Source of the DNA: Mauremys mutica
Lineage: Eukaryota > Chordata > Testudines > Geoemydidae
Assembly: GCF_020497125.1 (NCBI RefSeq)
Contig: NC_059074.1
Coordinates: 192,877,415-192,941,414 of the forward strand
Direction: 5' to 3'
DNA length: 64,000 nucleotides
The position numbers were made by a program, and so were the translations under genes. The notes beneath the pieces are model-generated. The model saw only the letters and a list, made by a program, of their open reading frames with translations, ran no database searches and was not told the origin of the DNA. This document shows positions 54,294 to 64,000 of this stretch, one piece after another (the first letter of the stretch is position 1; each line of letters opens with the position of its first letter).

Positions 54294-55191
54294 GCTACAT
54301 GTGTCAAAATTTTTGTTATGAAATATTTTCTTGGTTCTCTAGTCTTGAATGCCAGCCTTACACACAAATGTGCACATGTAGATACACAGAGACACACACA
54401 CAGAGTTACAATTATTTGCTTGCAATCTTTTGGGGATTGACTCTTGGGTCCTTTTATAATGTGGTTGCATAATAAAATAGAGTAGAGGCCACAATGGCAA
54501 AAGTAGCAACTATTGTCGAAAGAATGAACTCTTAGGTGGCTGCTTTCCCTGTTGTGGAGACAGTGTAAAGATTTTGGCCCATGGAGCTATGCTGACTTAC
54601 ACCAGCTGAGGATCAGGCCCTAATCATTTCCATGTGCTTTCCAGGATGTAGGAAGAAATGGTCTTTATTCTGCATTCTAAGCCCAACCCTATTATTACCC
54701 CTTGTCCTCTTTTGCTGATGTTCCAGTCAATGGTTCTTAGTGGAGCTGGCAGTCTGCTGAGGAGCAGATTGGCTTCTCTGCTTACAGTTTGTAAGCTCTG
54801 TGGTTTGTCAAGAGACAGAGGTACCAGAGATTCCAAGATAAATGCAGACTATGTGACAGCAGCATGGCCAGACGGTGTGATCTATTGAGAGCCTGCCAGG
54901 AATTTTAGAGACATTAGGAAAGGTTGGAATCTTATTGGGAATCAGGGAGAGAACGGGAAGTTCAGAACCGTACAACAAACATAAAAATGAGATTGGGTTC
55001 ATCTTGGCAGTCCAGTCTTCACAGAATGGCATGTACAGTATGAATGACATTACATTTATGGAGAGTTTGGCCCATCATCTATTAATTTTTCCCCATGAAA
55101 AGGACATACTGCAGGAAAAATCTGTTACTTCACCTTGATGGGTTTTCATTGTGACCCCGTGTGTGATTGCCACACGTGCTCTTTTAGCAAC
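54294..55191. other. Unannotated sequence with a palindrome half at 54573-54623
   Basis: gctatgctgacttacaccag then ctgaggatcaggccc is one arm of the gatcctcagctggtgtaaat family. No gene was recognised in the rest. Confidence 0.45.
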
Positions 55192-55746
55192 AGAGCTGAA
55201 CAAAAAATCAGAATTTCTGTCCGGTGGGAAGTTCCAATATTTCAGCATTTGTTTTCCTCCCAAACTGGATCAAAAAGCGGAAATATTAATACTTTTCACT
55301 GAACAAAATGTTCTGAAAATATTTGATGGGGAAATGTTGAAACTTTTCATTTTGGGTCAACATTAATCTCTGCATTCACCTGAATGTCTGCCTCATGCTT
55401 CCATTCTACCCTATTGGTTAGGCACCCATGCAGGACTACATCTCCCATGATGCACTAATGTGTCCCCCTGTGGCTGATTTGTGACAGTGCATCATGGGAG
55501 TACTATAACAATGGTTCACCAGATGTTGTCTGCCTATGGAGGCACCCAAGCTACAGCTCCCAGAGGTGTACTGCAACAGTGCAGGTGGGTTCAGATGAAT
55601 AGAGAATTTACCTAAAAGGAAATGCTTCATTTTAATTTTCCTGATGGAAAATTGAAATATTTCAGCAAAATTGATATTTTTCTGCAGAAAGTTTTGATTT
55701 GATGGAAAATGTGGTTTCTGCAAATGGGAAATTCCAGACCAGCTCT
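55192..55746. repeat. MITE-like repeat, agagctg termini, 555 bp
   Basis: The start agagctgaacaaaaaatcag and the end gggaaattccagaccagctct are roughly inverted. Inside, ctacatctcccatgatgcac and the complement gtgcatcatgggagtactat form a further inverted pair around 55435-55503. It is related to 48579-48893. No target duplication is clear. Confidence 0.5.
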
Positions 55747-56328
55747 AGTTACTAACCTGATGTGTCTGGTAGAATATTAAGAGGATGTGTGATTTAGTGA
55801 TTACGGGTAATGTTACAGAATAGAGAAGCAGAGCTGTTTGTGTTAGGCACTGAGTGAAGCTGCCTACAGAGAAAAAAATGAGATAAATGTTGTCTGAAGA
55901 TCTGTAGTTTTCACAGGTCTCATCCTTACTTACTGTACATACTTGCATCTCTTTCTAACATACTGTACACAAGAACTGATAAGTAGAAGATACTGTATTT
56001 CTAACATGACATTACTGCTCACCTGTGATTTGACATGTACACTTACCTGTGCTTTCTACATCTCCCTCTCTGCTTATAAGGCTCTTTCAGTTAGGGTATG
56101 CAATTTGTCATAGTGTCTTTGTAGAGTTCCCAAATCTTTGAATTGGACATGTTGAATCAATCAGCTAGCTCCAGTAGTAAGAGACCTAGGAGTCCTGCCA
56201 CATGCTGATTGCACATCTGTCCCTGTAGGTGGGATATTTCCCCATAAGAAAAAAGTGGCCATGGTACAGTAAGGACATGGGTTATTTTCATATTCAATCT
56301 AGATACTTATATAACCTGCAACACTATA
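55747..56328. other. Unannotated sequence, no gene recognised
   Basis: No exon, RNA gene or repeat was recognised. Confidence 0.4.
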
Positions 56329-56516
56329 CACCTCTACCTCGATATAACGCTGTCCTCGGGAGCCAAAAAATTTTACTGCGTTATAGGTGAAACTGCGTTA
56401 TATCGAATTTGCTTTGATACACCCAACTGCGCAGCCCCGCCCCCCCAGAGCACTGCTTTACCGCATTATATCCAAATTCGTGTTATATCGGGAAGCGTTA
56501 TATCGGGGTAGAGGTG
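56329..56516. mobile_element. Tc1/mariner-type MITE, 188 bp, TA-flanked
   Basis: The inverted repeats begin cacctctacctcgatataac and end with the complement of gcgttatatcggggtagagg-tg. They match at 21 of 22 positions, and TA flanks both sides (56327-56328, 56517-56518). The interior repeats ttatatcg words. There is no coding sequence. Confidence 0.85.
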
Positions 56517-56544
56517 TAGTATCTAAATATCTCACAAACCCATT

Positions 56545-56727
56545 AATGGGTCTCAAAATACCCCTGTGAAGCATGAGCCCTGTTTTACAGAGGGGAATTG
56601 AGGCAGAAAATAGGTTAAGTGACATGCCCAAAGTACACAGAAAGTCTGCAGTAGTGGAAAGAACTGAACCCAAGTTTCCCAACTCTCAGTTTATTGACTT
56701 AATTACTAGACCATTCTTCTTCTCTTT
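56545..56727 (-). mobile_element. CORE-SINE, minus strand, with tRNA-like head
   Basis: The plus strand reads cctgttttacagaggggaat, tgaggcagaaaataggttaa, gtgacatgcccaaagtacac, agaaagtctgcagtagtgga and gaactgaacccaag. It then reads cttaattactagaccattct, the reverse of the tRNA-derived head. It is old but nearly complete. Confidence 0.8.
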
Positions 56728-57437
56728 GTCTGGAGATCCTGCGGCAGGTACACCCTCTGTCGTTGCATCAAGGAACCATATAGTTTTTTATAGATATTAA
56801 ATCTCATGGTGCTGCAACTTTTTCAGCGTTGTGTTTGTGTTGGTAACTGACCCATACAAGAATTGTACCTGTGTGTGTAATAATACCTTCCCAGTTCTCT
56901 TTGAAAGAGGGATCTTTAAATCAACATATCACCAGTGATCACAGGTACAGTCACTCATCCTGCTGATTGCCCTGATGATAGCAAAGACTGGAGATGACAA
57001 CATGGTTTAAGATTGTCATAATGTAATAACCTGTGCAATAAGTAGTGGAATTAGATGGATATTACCATTGTTTTAGTGGGACTTCCTAATTACTTGTTGG
57101 GAGCTGACTATTCTCAGAGCTTTGTTAGAGTCAGATACAGCCAGATGACAAATGATAACCATAAAGAGTTTCTATATTCAACATAAGGCTGTTTGTGAGA
57201 GCAAATCATTTTGTGTGTGAAAATAAGGTACATATTATAAACAGGAGTTTGTAATAAACTTCAAAAGAGTGGCAGCTTTTTATTACGGGTAGCCATAAGG
57301 AAGAACTGTCAAAAATTCAAATATGTTTAGCAGATATTTATTGATCACCATAATTGGTAGTGTTGTAAAATCTTTAAAAGATTGAGGCCTTTCCCTTTCC
57401 CCCCCCCCCCCCGAATGTGGTGTTTTGTGATAGACAC

Positions 57438-57522
<85 letters not shown>

Positions 57523-59548
57523 CCAACCAAATATCCCAGTTGACATGTTGTGTTGTGACAAGTCATCTCAGATTGTGTCAATCATATTGCATTATGTTAC
57601 ATTAAGCGACACACTGTCGTGTGATTGATACAACACGGAATGACACATTATCACGCAAAATATCATCTAGAAAATTTAGGAAACTTACAGAAGCTCATCT
57701 TGCACTGTGGCTTTTTAAGGTTTCAGCGAGAAAATAAACAAAAGAACCACTTTTGAAATCAGGCTTGCTACCTGCAATGAGATTAAAGTCAAGCATGTGC
57801 CACTACCTGAATCTTTTCATGGGTAATTAGAAGATCAGGTATAAAAATGCTCTCATTCCTTGGGGACTGACAAGTATCGCTGGGTTTGAATTGAATTTCT
57901 CTGAACCATTTGGCACATCATTAATCATTAGTGCATCTGCACGATACAAACAGGGCTGCAAGCTACACACAACCAGTTTCAGTCCAGAAGAGCCTTATTT
58001 TTTAAAGGACTTTGTTCTAATTCTCCATTTTTGTCTGTCTCTCTTTTAGACAATGTCTGAAAAACTAAGCTGTCCGTGGGCCTGATCCTGAAGTTCAGTA
58101 AATTCTATAGTGTTCTCCTGTAACGTCTCTAAAACACTAAAGGATTACTGATGTATAAGGCTTACTCAGGCAAAATGCTCACTGAAATCAATAGGAGCAA
58201 ACAGTAAGTAAGGATTTCAAGGCTTAGGCCCTACAGGCCACATTCGGCAAACCCTTACTACGTCAGAGAGTTCCACTACAGTCAAAGGGCCTACGCACAG
58301 GAGTAAATGTGCTCAGGAATGGGTCATTTTTGGACGAGTGGCACTAGCATTGGGATTATTTCTTGGCACCCCTTGTGACATCATTGAATGTCTGTGACTC
58401 CTCCATCTTTACATCTGGGTGCAGGCAGTTCCATGTTATTACCCCGCCCCCTCTGCACTGCTTGCTCACTGGTAATGTCGCCAGGGCTCAATTGTGCCTG
58501 TAATGCACAGGCCTGTGCGATGGGTGGTGGAGAGACACACTGCCACCAGGTGAAGCATTGGGAAGCTTTCTGCAGAGTGCCATATGGTCAGAGGTTTCTC
58601 TGGAGCTTATCAGAACCTCTTTGGTTCTAACCAGGCTGGAGATCTTGCAAAAGCATTTCTTAGGAGATTTTTGTTGCTTTCTGCTTCAGTCTAGGTCAGA
58701 AATATGGGTTTATGGTGTATCATTACTTCTGCATCCATGCCAAGGAAGAACAGAATTGCAGGATAATTAGAGCTGATGGAATAATGAAAATCAGATTCTC
58801 AACTAAACAACTTAAATTCAATTTGCTGCTGTTGGTTGGCAAGTACAATATGTTATTCATATAACCCCTGGCGTTCATGAAAATATTCATGAGTCCCAAA
58901 AGAGTCACACATTCATTACTTGTTCAATATTAATTCTTTTTAAAAGTTTCAGTCATCCAGTACGGGAGCAGAAAATGTGCCATGTGATCAGTCACATGCC
59001 AGGGACAGTAAATAGCACATAGTCAAAATGAGCAACTTGTGAATAGTAAACAAGCATGTCAAAGTCATTTGAGGAATAATGATAGGTGATGACTATTTGC
59101 AGAAATTAAGACCAGTTTGCAACCAGGAAAAGGTCTAAATGTAGCATACTTTTAGTGAAGTGAATACAATGTAATCAGCTCTGATGGCAATGAAAACAAA
59201 CAGAAGACCCAAAAAAGACAGAACATTTTCCCCCAAACCTCGCCTTCAAAAAAAGGTACAACTTCAGATTGAATTTTGGGCAAAGGACCAGGATGTTCTT
59301 ATTTTACCCAGATCAATTCTCCCATCTGTAATGACAGTTACTGTTCTTGAACTGCTGATAATTTTGTAAGCAAAAAAATGTGACAAGCAATACTTGCATA
59401 GATGTGACTCAGGGTAACATTGGGTAGAGAGATTTACAGTGTACATGATCCTGATAACTCAGTGTCATTCACTAGTTAAGGAGAATGAGTGGGAAAGGCC
59501 CATGTGTTAAGATGAACGACCTTTTGCAAGGTTAGAAGATTAGACTTG
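56728..59548. other. Unannotated sequence; possible conserved non-coding blocks at 57630-58060 and 58790-58930
   Basis: Both blocks are repeat-free with ATTA/TAAT-rich words, and 58870-58890 contains ttcatgaaaatattcatga, a near palindrome. No exon or RNA gene was seen. Conservation is only a suspicion. The TA microsatellite lies at 57443-57518. Confidence 0.35.
57399..57518. repeat. C14 tract and (TA)38 microsatellite
   Basis: A 14-base C run (57399-57412) lies 30 bases before 76 bp of pure TA repeats (57443-57518). TA tracts of this length extrude cruciforms readily. The length is probably polymorphic and may also vary between sequencing methods. Confidence 0.95.
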
Positions 59549-59640
59549 TGGGACCCGATCTTCAGCTGGTGTAAACTGATGTAGCTCCATTGGCCACAAT
59601 AGAGCTATGCTGGTTTACACCAGCGGAGAATCTGGGCTTT
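59549..59640. repeat. Palindrome, gatcctcagctggtgtaaat family
   Basis: cccgatcttcagctggtgta and ggtttacaccagcggagaat are the arms. The centre is tgtagctccattggccacaa then tagagcta. It is one of the clearest copies. Confidence 0.7.
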
Positions 59641-59914
59641 AGATTCTATTTCCTTCACTTGGGGAGGATGTCAAAAGTTTTGGATTAACTTTTCCTCTTT
59701 GCTCAGTTCAGATGTCCACATAAAGTAATTTAATAAATCAGTATTGTCTTTTATAATTTTCATTGCCTGCATATCAATGCACTTTCTAAATGGAGTTCAA
59801 TTATTGTTATGGCATATATTACTTTGAATCATTTTACTGCACAATCAATACACATATCTTCATAATAAATATTGATGTTACTTTAATGTTTTATAATGTC
59901 CACCATGTCGAGAC

Positions 59915-60297
59915 CATTTCAGTAGGAGGCCACACTTAAGTACTGTTTGCTTACATTTTCTACACTTCCGATGTGAAAGTATATGCTGCCCAGGCTCCCA
60001 TGCCGTTCCAATCTCAAAAGATTAATGCCGGCTAGGTGGTGCAATGAGTAGGATGCTAGACAGAAATGGAGAGGACTTGGGTGCTGCCATAACCTATGCT
60101 CCTCCTTCTCTGTGCCTATGTTTTCCCCTTCCAACCCTTTTCTTATTTTGTATATTTAGATCACAAGCTTTTAGAGACAGGGACATTTCAGTAGGAGGCA
60201 ACAATTTAATTCTGTTTTCTTACTTTGTGAATGCTTCTTGTATGAAAGAATATGCTGTTCAGGGATCACATGCCTTTGCAATCTCATAGGGTTAATG
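59915..60297. repeat. Diverged local duplication, two ~113-bp units 270 bp apart
   Basis: Units at 59915-60027 and 60184-60297 both start catttcagtaggaggc and end with caatctcaaaagattaatg or caatctcatagggttaatg. By eye they are roughly three quarters identical. The sequence between has gtgcctatgttttccccttc and a tagatcacaagcttttagag stretch resembling SINE-derived DNA. They may be copies of an old repeat family or a local segmental duplication. Confidence 0.6.
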
Positions 60298-60302
60298 AAG
60301 GC

Positions 60303-61201
60303 ACGCTAAGTGAACATAAGAATGGCCATACTGGATCTGACCATTGGTCTACCAGTGTCTTCAAACAGTGGCCAGTGCAAGGTACTTCAGAGGGAATGAA
60401 CAGAACAGGGCAATTTATTCAGTCATCTACCCCTGTTGTCCAGTCCCAGTTTCTGGCAGTCAGAACTTTAGGGACACCGGAGCACGGTGTTGCATCCCTG
60501 ACCCTGTTGGCTAGTAGCCATTGATGGACCTATCCTCCATGAACTTATTTAATTCTTTTTTTAACCAAATTGTACTTTTGACCTTTACAACAGCCCCTGG
60601 CAATGAGTTCCACATGTTGACTGTGCATTGTGTGAAGTATTTCCTTATGTTTGTTTTAAATCTGCTGCCTATTAATTTCATTGTGTGACATTTAGTTCTT
60701 GTGTTATGTGAAGGGGTAAATAACACTTCTTTATTCACTTTCTCCACACCATTCATGATTTTATAGACCTCTATCCTATCACCCCTCAGTCATCTCTTTT
60801 CTAAGCTGAACAGTCCCAGTCTTTTTAATTTCTCATCATATGGAAGCTGTTCCATACCCTGAATCATTTTTGTTGCGCTTCTCTGAAATTTTTCCAATTC
60901 CAGTATAACTTTTTTGCGATGGGTTTGCCAGAAATGCATGGAATATTCAAGGTGTGGGCATACCATGGATTTATATAGTGGCATTATGATATTTTCTGTC
61001 TCTTTATCTATCCTGTTTCTAATGGTTCCTGACATTGTTAGCATTTTTGACTGCCACTGCACATTGAACAGATGTTTTCAGAGAACTATCCACAATGACT
61101 CCAAGATCGTCTTTCTTGAGTGGTAACAGCTAATTTAGATCCCATCATTTTGTATATATAGTTTGGATTATGTTTTTCAATATGCATTAGGTTGCATTTA
61201 T
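60303..61201 (-). mobile_element. CR1 LINE, minus strand, ORF2 C-terminus and 3' UTR
   Basis: On the minus strand, the frame 60790-61062 reads YKSMVCPHLEYSMHFW then ELEKFQRSATKMI, and ends with LKRLGLFSLEKR. The frame 60511-60756 reads [14 protein letters not shown] then ELNKFMEDR. These are the conserved end of CR1 ORF2. The 3' end at 60303 has acataagaatggccatactg. Frames are shifted relative to each other, so it is inactive. Its 5'-truncated edge coincides with the start of the inverted repeat. Confidence 0.9.
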
Positions 61202-61520
61202 CAGTTTTTCTAGAGTTGTCTGATTAGCATTTCATGTTGTATTGAACACGATGAGCCAAATTCTGACCCAGGCTCCAGTGAAGTTAATAGATTTGCTCCA
61301 GTGTAATTCAGAACAGAATCTGACCCAACTTCTGTTGACCAACATGATGTATTCTTCTTGTAATTAATAGATTATACTGTCGGTCAACAGAAGTTGGGTC
61401 AGATTCTGTTCTGAGTTACACTGGAGCAAATCTATTAACTTCACTGGAGCCTGGGTCAGAATTTGGCTCATTGTGTTCAATACAACATGAAATGCTAATC
61501 ATACAACTCTAGAAAAATTG
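61202..61520. repeat. Long inverted repeat, 139-bp arms at 97% identity
   Basis: The arms 61202-61340 and 61382-61520 are ungapped reverse complements with four mismatches by my count. The spacer is 41 bp and AT-rich. The arms include gccaaattctgacccaggct and gttacactggagcaaatcta, related to common palindromes in this genome, but the full arm is much longer than those. It lies between a minus-strand CR1 and a plus-strand CR1. Confidence 0.9.
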
Positions 61521-61689
61521 GACCATTATTCTACCTTCTCATTTACCGGAGACATTGTTTTCTCTAGCGTGGCAAAAAGTGCTCAGTTCCTGCCTTCCAG
61601 TTTAAAAATATTATGCCCTTTTGTGGTTTTCATGCTTGGAGAATAAGTTTCTTCACCATCAGGCTTGCTTATTGGCTCTTGGTGTATTG
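61521..61689. other. Short unannotated stretch between repeats
   Basis: AT-rich sequence with no recognised feature. Confidence 0.4.
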
Positions 61690-62169
61690 TAACCATGTTG
61701 ACATATTAAGTTCTTCCAAAGAAGGAAGGGAGTATAAAAATATTGCTCAAGCATGCAGGGGTGTAATACAAGGCCAAAGCACAAGCGGAGTTGCAGCTAG
61801 CAAGGGATGTGAAGGGTAACAAGAAGGGTTTCTACAGGTATGTTAGCAACAAGAAGGTGGTCAGGGAAAGTGTGGGACCCTTACTGAATGGGAGAGGCAG
61901 CTTAGTGACAGATGATGTGGAAAAAGCTGAAGTACTCAATGCTTTTTTTGCCTCAGTCTTCACAGACAAGGTCAGCTCCCAGACTGCTGCACCGGGTGGC
62001 ACAGTATGGGGAGGAGGTGAGCAGTCCTCAGGGTGAAAGAACAGGTTAAGGACTATTTAGAAAAGCTGGACATGCACAAGTCCATAGGTCAAGATCTAAT
62101 GCATCTGAGGGTGCTGAGGGAGTTGGCTGATGTGATTGCAGAGCCATTATCTTTGAAAACTCATGGTGA

Positions 62170-62385
62170 TTGGGGGAGGTCCTGGACAACTGGAAAAAGG
62201 CAATTATAGTGCCCATCTTTAAAAAAGGGAAGAAGGAGAATCTGGGGAACTACAGACCAGTCAGCCTCACCTCAGTCCCTGGAAAAATCATGGAGCAGGT
62301 CCTCAAGGAATCCATTTTGAAGCATTTGGTGGAGAGAAAAGTTATCAAAAACAGTCAACATGGATTCACCAAGGGCAAGTCATGA
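62170..62385 (+). pseudogene. CR1 reverse transcriptase N-terminal fragment
   Basis: An open stretch of 71 codons includes [28 protein letters not shown] and HGFTKGKS. The TGA at its end replaces an expected cysteine codon, after which the same frame continues as LTNLIALYDEITGS. This is a single nonsense change in an otherwise readable domain. Confidence 0.85.
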
Positions 62386-62878
62386 CTGACCAACCTGATT
62401 GCCTTGTATGATGAGATAACTGGCTCTGTGGATATGGGGAAAGCGGTGGACATGATATACCTTGATTTTATCAAAGCTTTTGATATGGTCTCCCACGGTA
62501 TTCTTGCCAGCAAGTTAAAAAAAGTATGGATTAGATGAATGGACTATAAATTGGGTAGAAAGCTGGCTAGATTGGTGGGCTCAATGGGTAGTGATCAATG
62601 GCTCGATGTCTAGTTGGCAGCCAGTATCAAGCGGAGTGCTCCAAGTGTCTGTCCTGGGCCAGTTCTGTTCAACATCTTCATTAATGATCTGGATGATGGG
62701 ATGGTTGCACGCTCAGCAAGTTCATGGATGACACTAAGCTGGAGGGAGAGGTAGATATGCTGGAGGGTAGGGATAGGGTCCAGAGTGACCTAGACAAATT
62801 GGAGGATTGGGCTAAAAGAAATCTGATGAGGTTAACAAGGACAAGTGCAGAGTCCTGCACTTAGGACGGAAGAATCCC

Positions 62879-63473
62879 ATGCACCTCTACAGGCTGGGGA
62901 CTGACTGGCTAAGCAGCAGTTCTGCAGAAAAGGACCTGGGGATTACAGTGGATGGGAAGCTGGATATGGGTCAACTGTGTGCCCTTCTTGCCAAGAAGGC
63001 TAATGGCATATTGGGCTGCATTAGTAGGAGCATTGCCAGCAGATTGAGGGAAGTGATTATTCTCCTCTATTCGGCACTGGTGAGGCCTCATCTGGAGTAT
63101 TGCGTCCAGTTTTGGGCCCCCCACTACAGAAAGGATGTGGATAAATTGGAGAGAGTCCAGCAGAGGGAACTGGGCTTGTTTAGTCTGCAGAAGAGAAGAG
63201 TGTGTGGGGGGGGGATTTAATATCAGACTTCACTACCTGAAGGGGCATTCCAAAGAGGATGGAGCTTGGCTGTTCTCAGTGGTGGCAGATGACAGAACAA
63301 GGACTAATGGTCTCAAGTTGCAGTGGGGGAGGTCTAGGTTGGATATTAGGAAAAGCTATTTCACTAGGAGGGTGGTGAAGCACTGGAATGGGTTACCTAG
63401 GGAGGTGGTGGAATTTCCATCTTTAGAGCTTTTTAAGGCCTGGCTTGACAAAGCCCTGGCTGGGATGATTTAG
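62879..63473 (+). pseudogene. CR1 ORF2 C-terminal fragments in two frames
   Basis: One frame (62879-63220) carries [19 protein letters not shown] and [19 protein letters not shown]. The other (to 63473) carries SKEDGAWLFSVVADDR, then VVKHWNGLPREVVEFPSLE. A frameshift near 63160-63220, where the G run sits, separates them. Confidence 0.85.
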
Positions 63474-63560
63474 TTGGGGATTGGTCCTGCTTTGAACAGG
63501 GGGTTGGACTAGATGACCTCCTGAGGTCTCTTCCAATGCTGATATTCCATGATTCTATGA

Positions 63561-63802
63561 AGTGTGTGCGCATGCGTGCACACAAGTTGTAAAGGTACAT
63601 TTATTTGAAGATCACAGTTAGCCGTTCAATTGTTTTCCCTCAGAAAGTATTAGCAGTATTACTCATAAAGCAGGAGTAACTGTGACCCTGTCTATAGCGG
63701 GATTTTTCACACCAGTGTAAACCCCCAATGTTGACATGCTGTACTACTGTAAAATAGGGATTGCACAGTTGCAACTTACCCCTGTAAGTCAGGGTTTGTC
63801 CT
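63561..63802. other. Unannotated stretch between repeats
   Basis: A partial palindromic remnant with gaccctgtctatagcggg occurs near 63685. No gene was recognised. Confidence 0.4.
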
Positions 63803-64000
63803 CTTGTGCTAGGCACTGTGCATACACATAGTAAAAGAGGCACTGTGCCCCAGAGGGATTACAGTCAAATTAGGCAAGGAAGACAAAAGAAAGTAATATC
63901 ATCCACTTTTCCAAATAGACAATTGAGGCACAGAGAGATTAAGTGACTTGCCCACAGAAGTCTGTGGCAGAGCCAAGAGCTGAACGCAGTTCTCCAGAGT
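63803..64000 (-). mobile_element. CORE-SINE, minus strand, cut by window end
   Basis: ttgtgctaggcactgtgcat, cagagggattacagtcaaat, gacaattgaggcacagagag, attaagtgacttgcccacag and tctgtggcagagccaagagc then tgaacgcagttctccagagt match the reverse of a MIR-like SINE. The tRNA head lies beyond the window. Confidence 0.82.

Larger units (their letters stand above)
61690..63560 (+). mobile_element. CR1 LINE, longest copy, broken reverse transcriptase
   Basis: From about 61800 the frames give [13 protein letters not shown] and [13 protein letters not shown]. Next come [30 protein letters not shown] and QHGFTKGKS, followed by a nonsense codon at 62383-62385, then YLDFIKAFDMVSH (motif A) near 62460-62495. 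After frameshifts near 62517, FMDD stands at 62721-62732, where FADD is usual, so both catalytic aspartates are still encoded. The carboxyl end runs through [15 protein letters not shown] to FKAWLDKALAGMI (stop 63471-63473). The 3' UTR ends with ctgaggtctcttccaatgct and gattctatga. Several stops and frameshifts show it is dead. The amino-terminal endonuclease part is missing. Confidence 0.93.

Overview
The window looks like nuclear DNA of a turtle, most likely a cryptodiran. The evidence is the repeat content: tRNA-headed SINEs of the turtle type that end in a CR1-like tail, many CR1 LINE 3' ends in both orientations, MIR-like CORE-SINEs, several hAT-type non-autonomous elements with 8-bp target duplications, and a solo LTR with a recognisable TATA box and poly(A) signal. 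The assignment rests on remembered repeat families; no search was run. I found no protein-coding exon, no functional tRNA or rRNA gene and no bacterial-type feature. Every open frame I inspected is either repeat-derived or looks like chance. The window reads as an intergenic gene desert or part of a very large intron.

Layout. 1-8 kb: single-copy sequence with a MIR-like SINE, short palindromic repeats, a fold-back element at 2252-2449 and a CR1 3' end. 8.2-9.6 kb: minus-strand solo LTR carrying a SINE and abutted by a Penelope-like repeat. 11.3-13.3 kb: hAT element (720 bp) followed by CR1. 17.4-18.7 kb: a nest of palindromic repeat, CpG-rich structured DNA element, and CR1 interrupted by a hAT element. 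19-29 kb: microsatellites, a perfect 147-bp fold-back at 22276-22422, SINEs, and unique sequence. 30-38 kb: three small DNA transposons and one ~2.1-kb DNA element (32772-34906) with a repeated short peptide-coding motif. 39-48 kb: LINE fragments, a 515-bp DNA element, a truncated hAT and a Tc1/mariner-type element with a relic reading frame. 48-57 kb: MITE-like families, including a hAT element nested inside another element with both target duplications intact, and a 188-bp TA-flanked element. 57-64 kb: a long TA microsatellite, a local duplication, a minus-strand CR1, a 139-bp-arm inverted repeat and a longer plus-strand CR1 with recognisable but broken reverse transcriptase.

The most interesting signal is that two abundant repeat families here carry sequence resembling the hammerhead ribozyme core (CUGANGA, stem II, GAAA, then a short stem III ending in UH). 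This fits an origin from Penelope-like retroelements, and two copies are fold-back dimers whose symmetry centre falls at that core. The several nested insertions also give a readable relative chronology.
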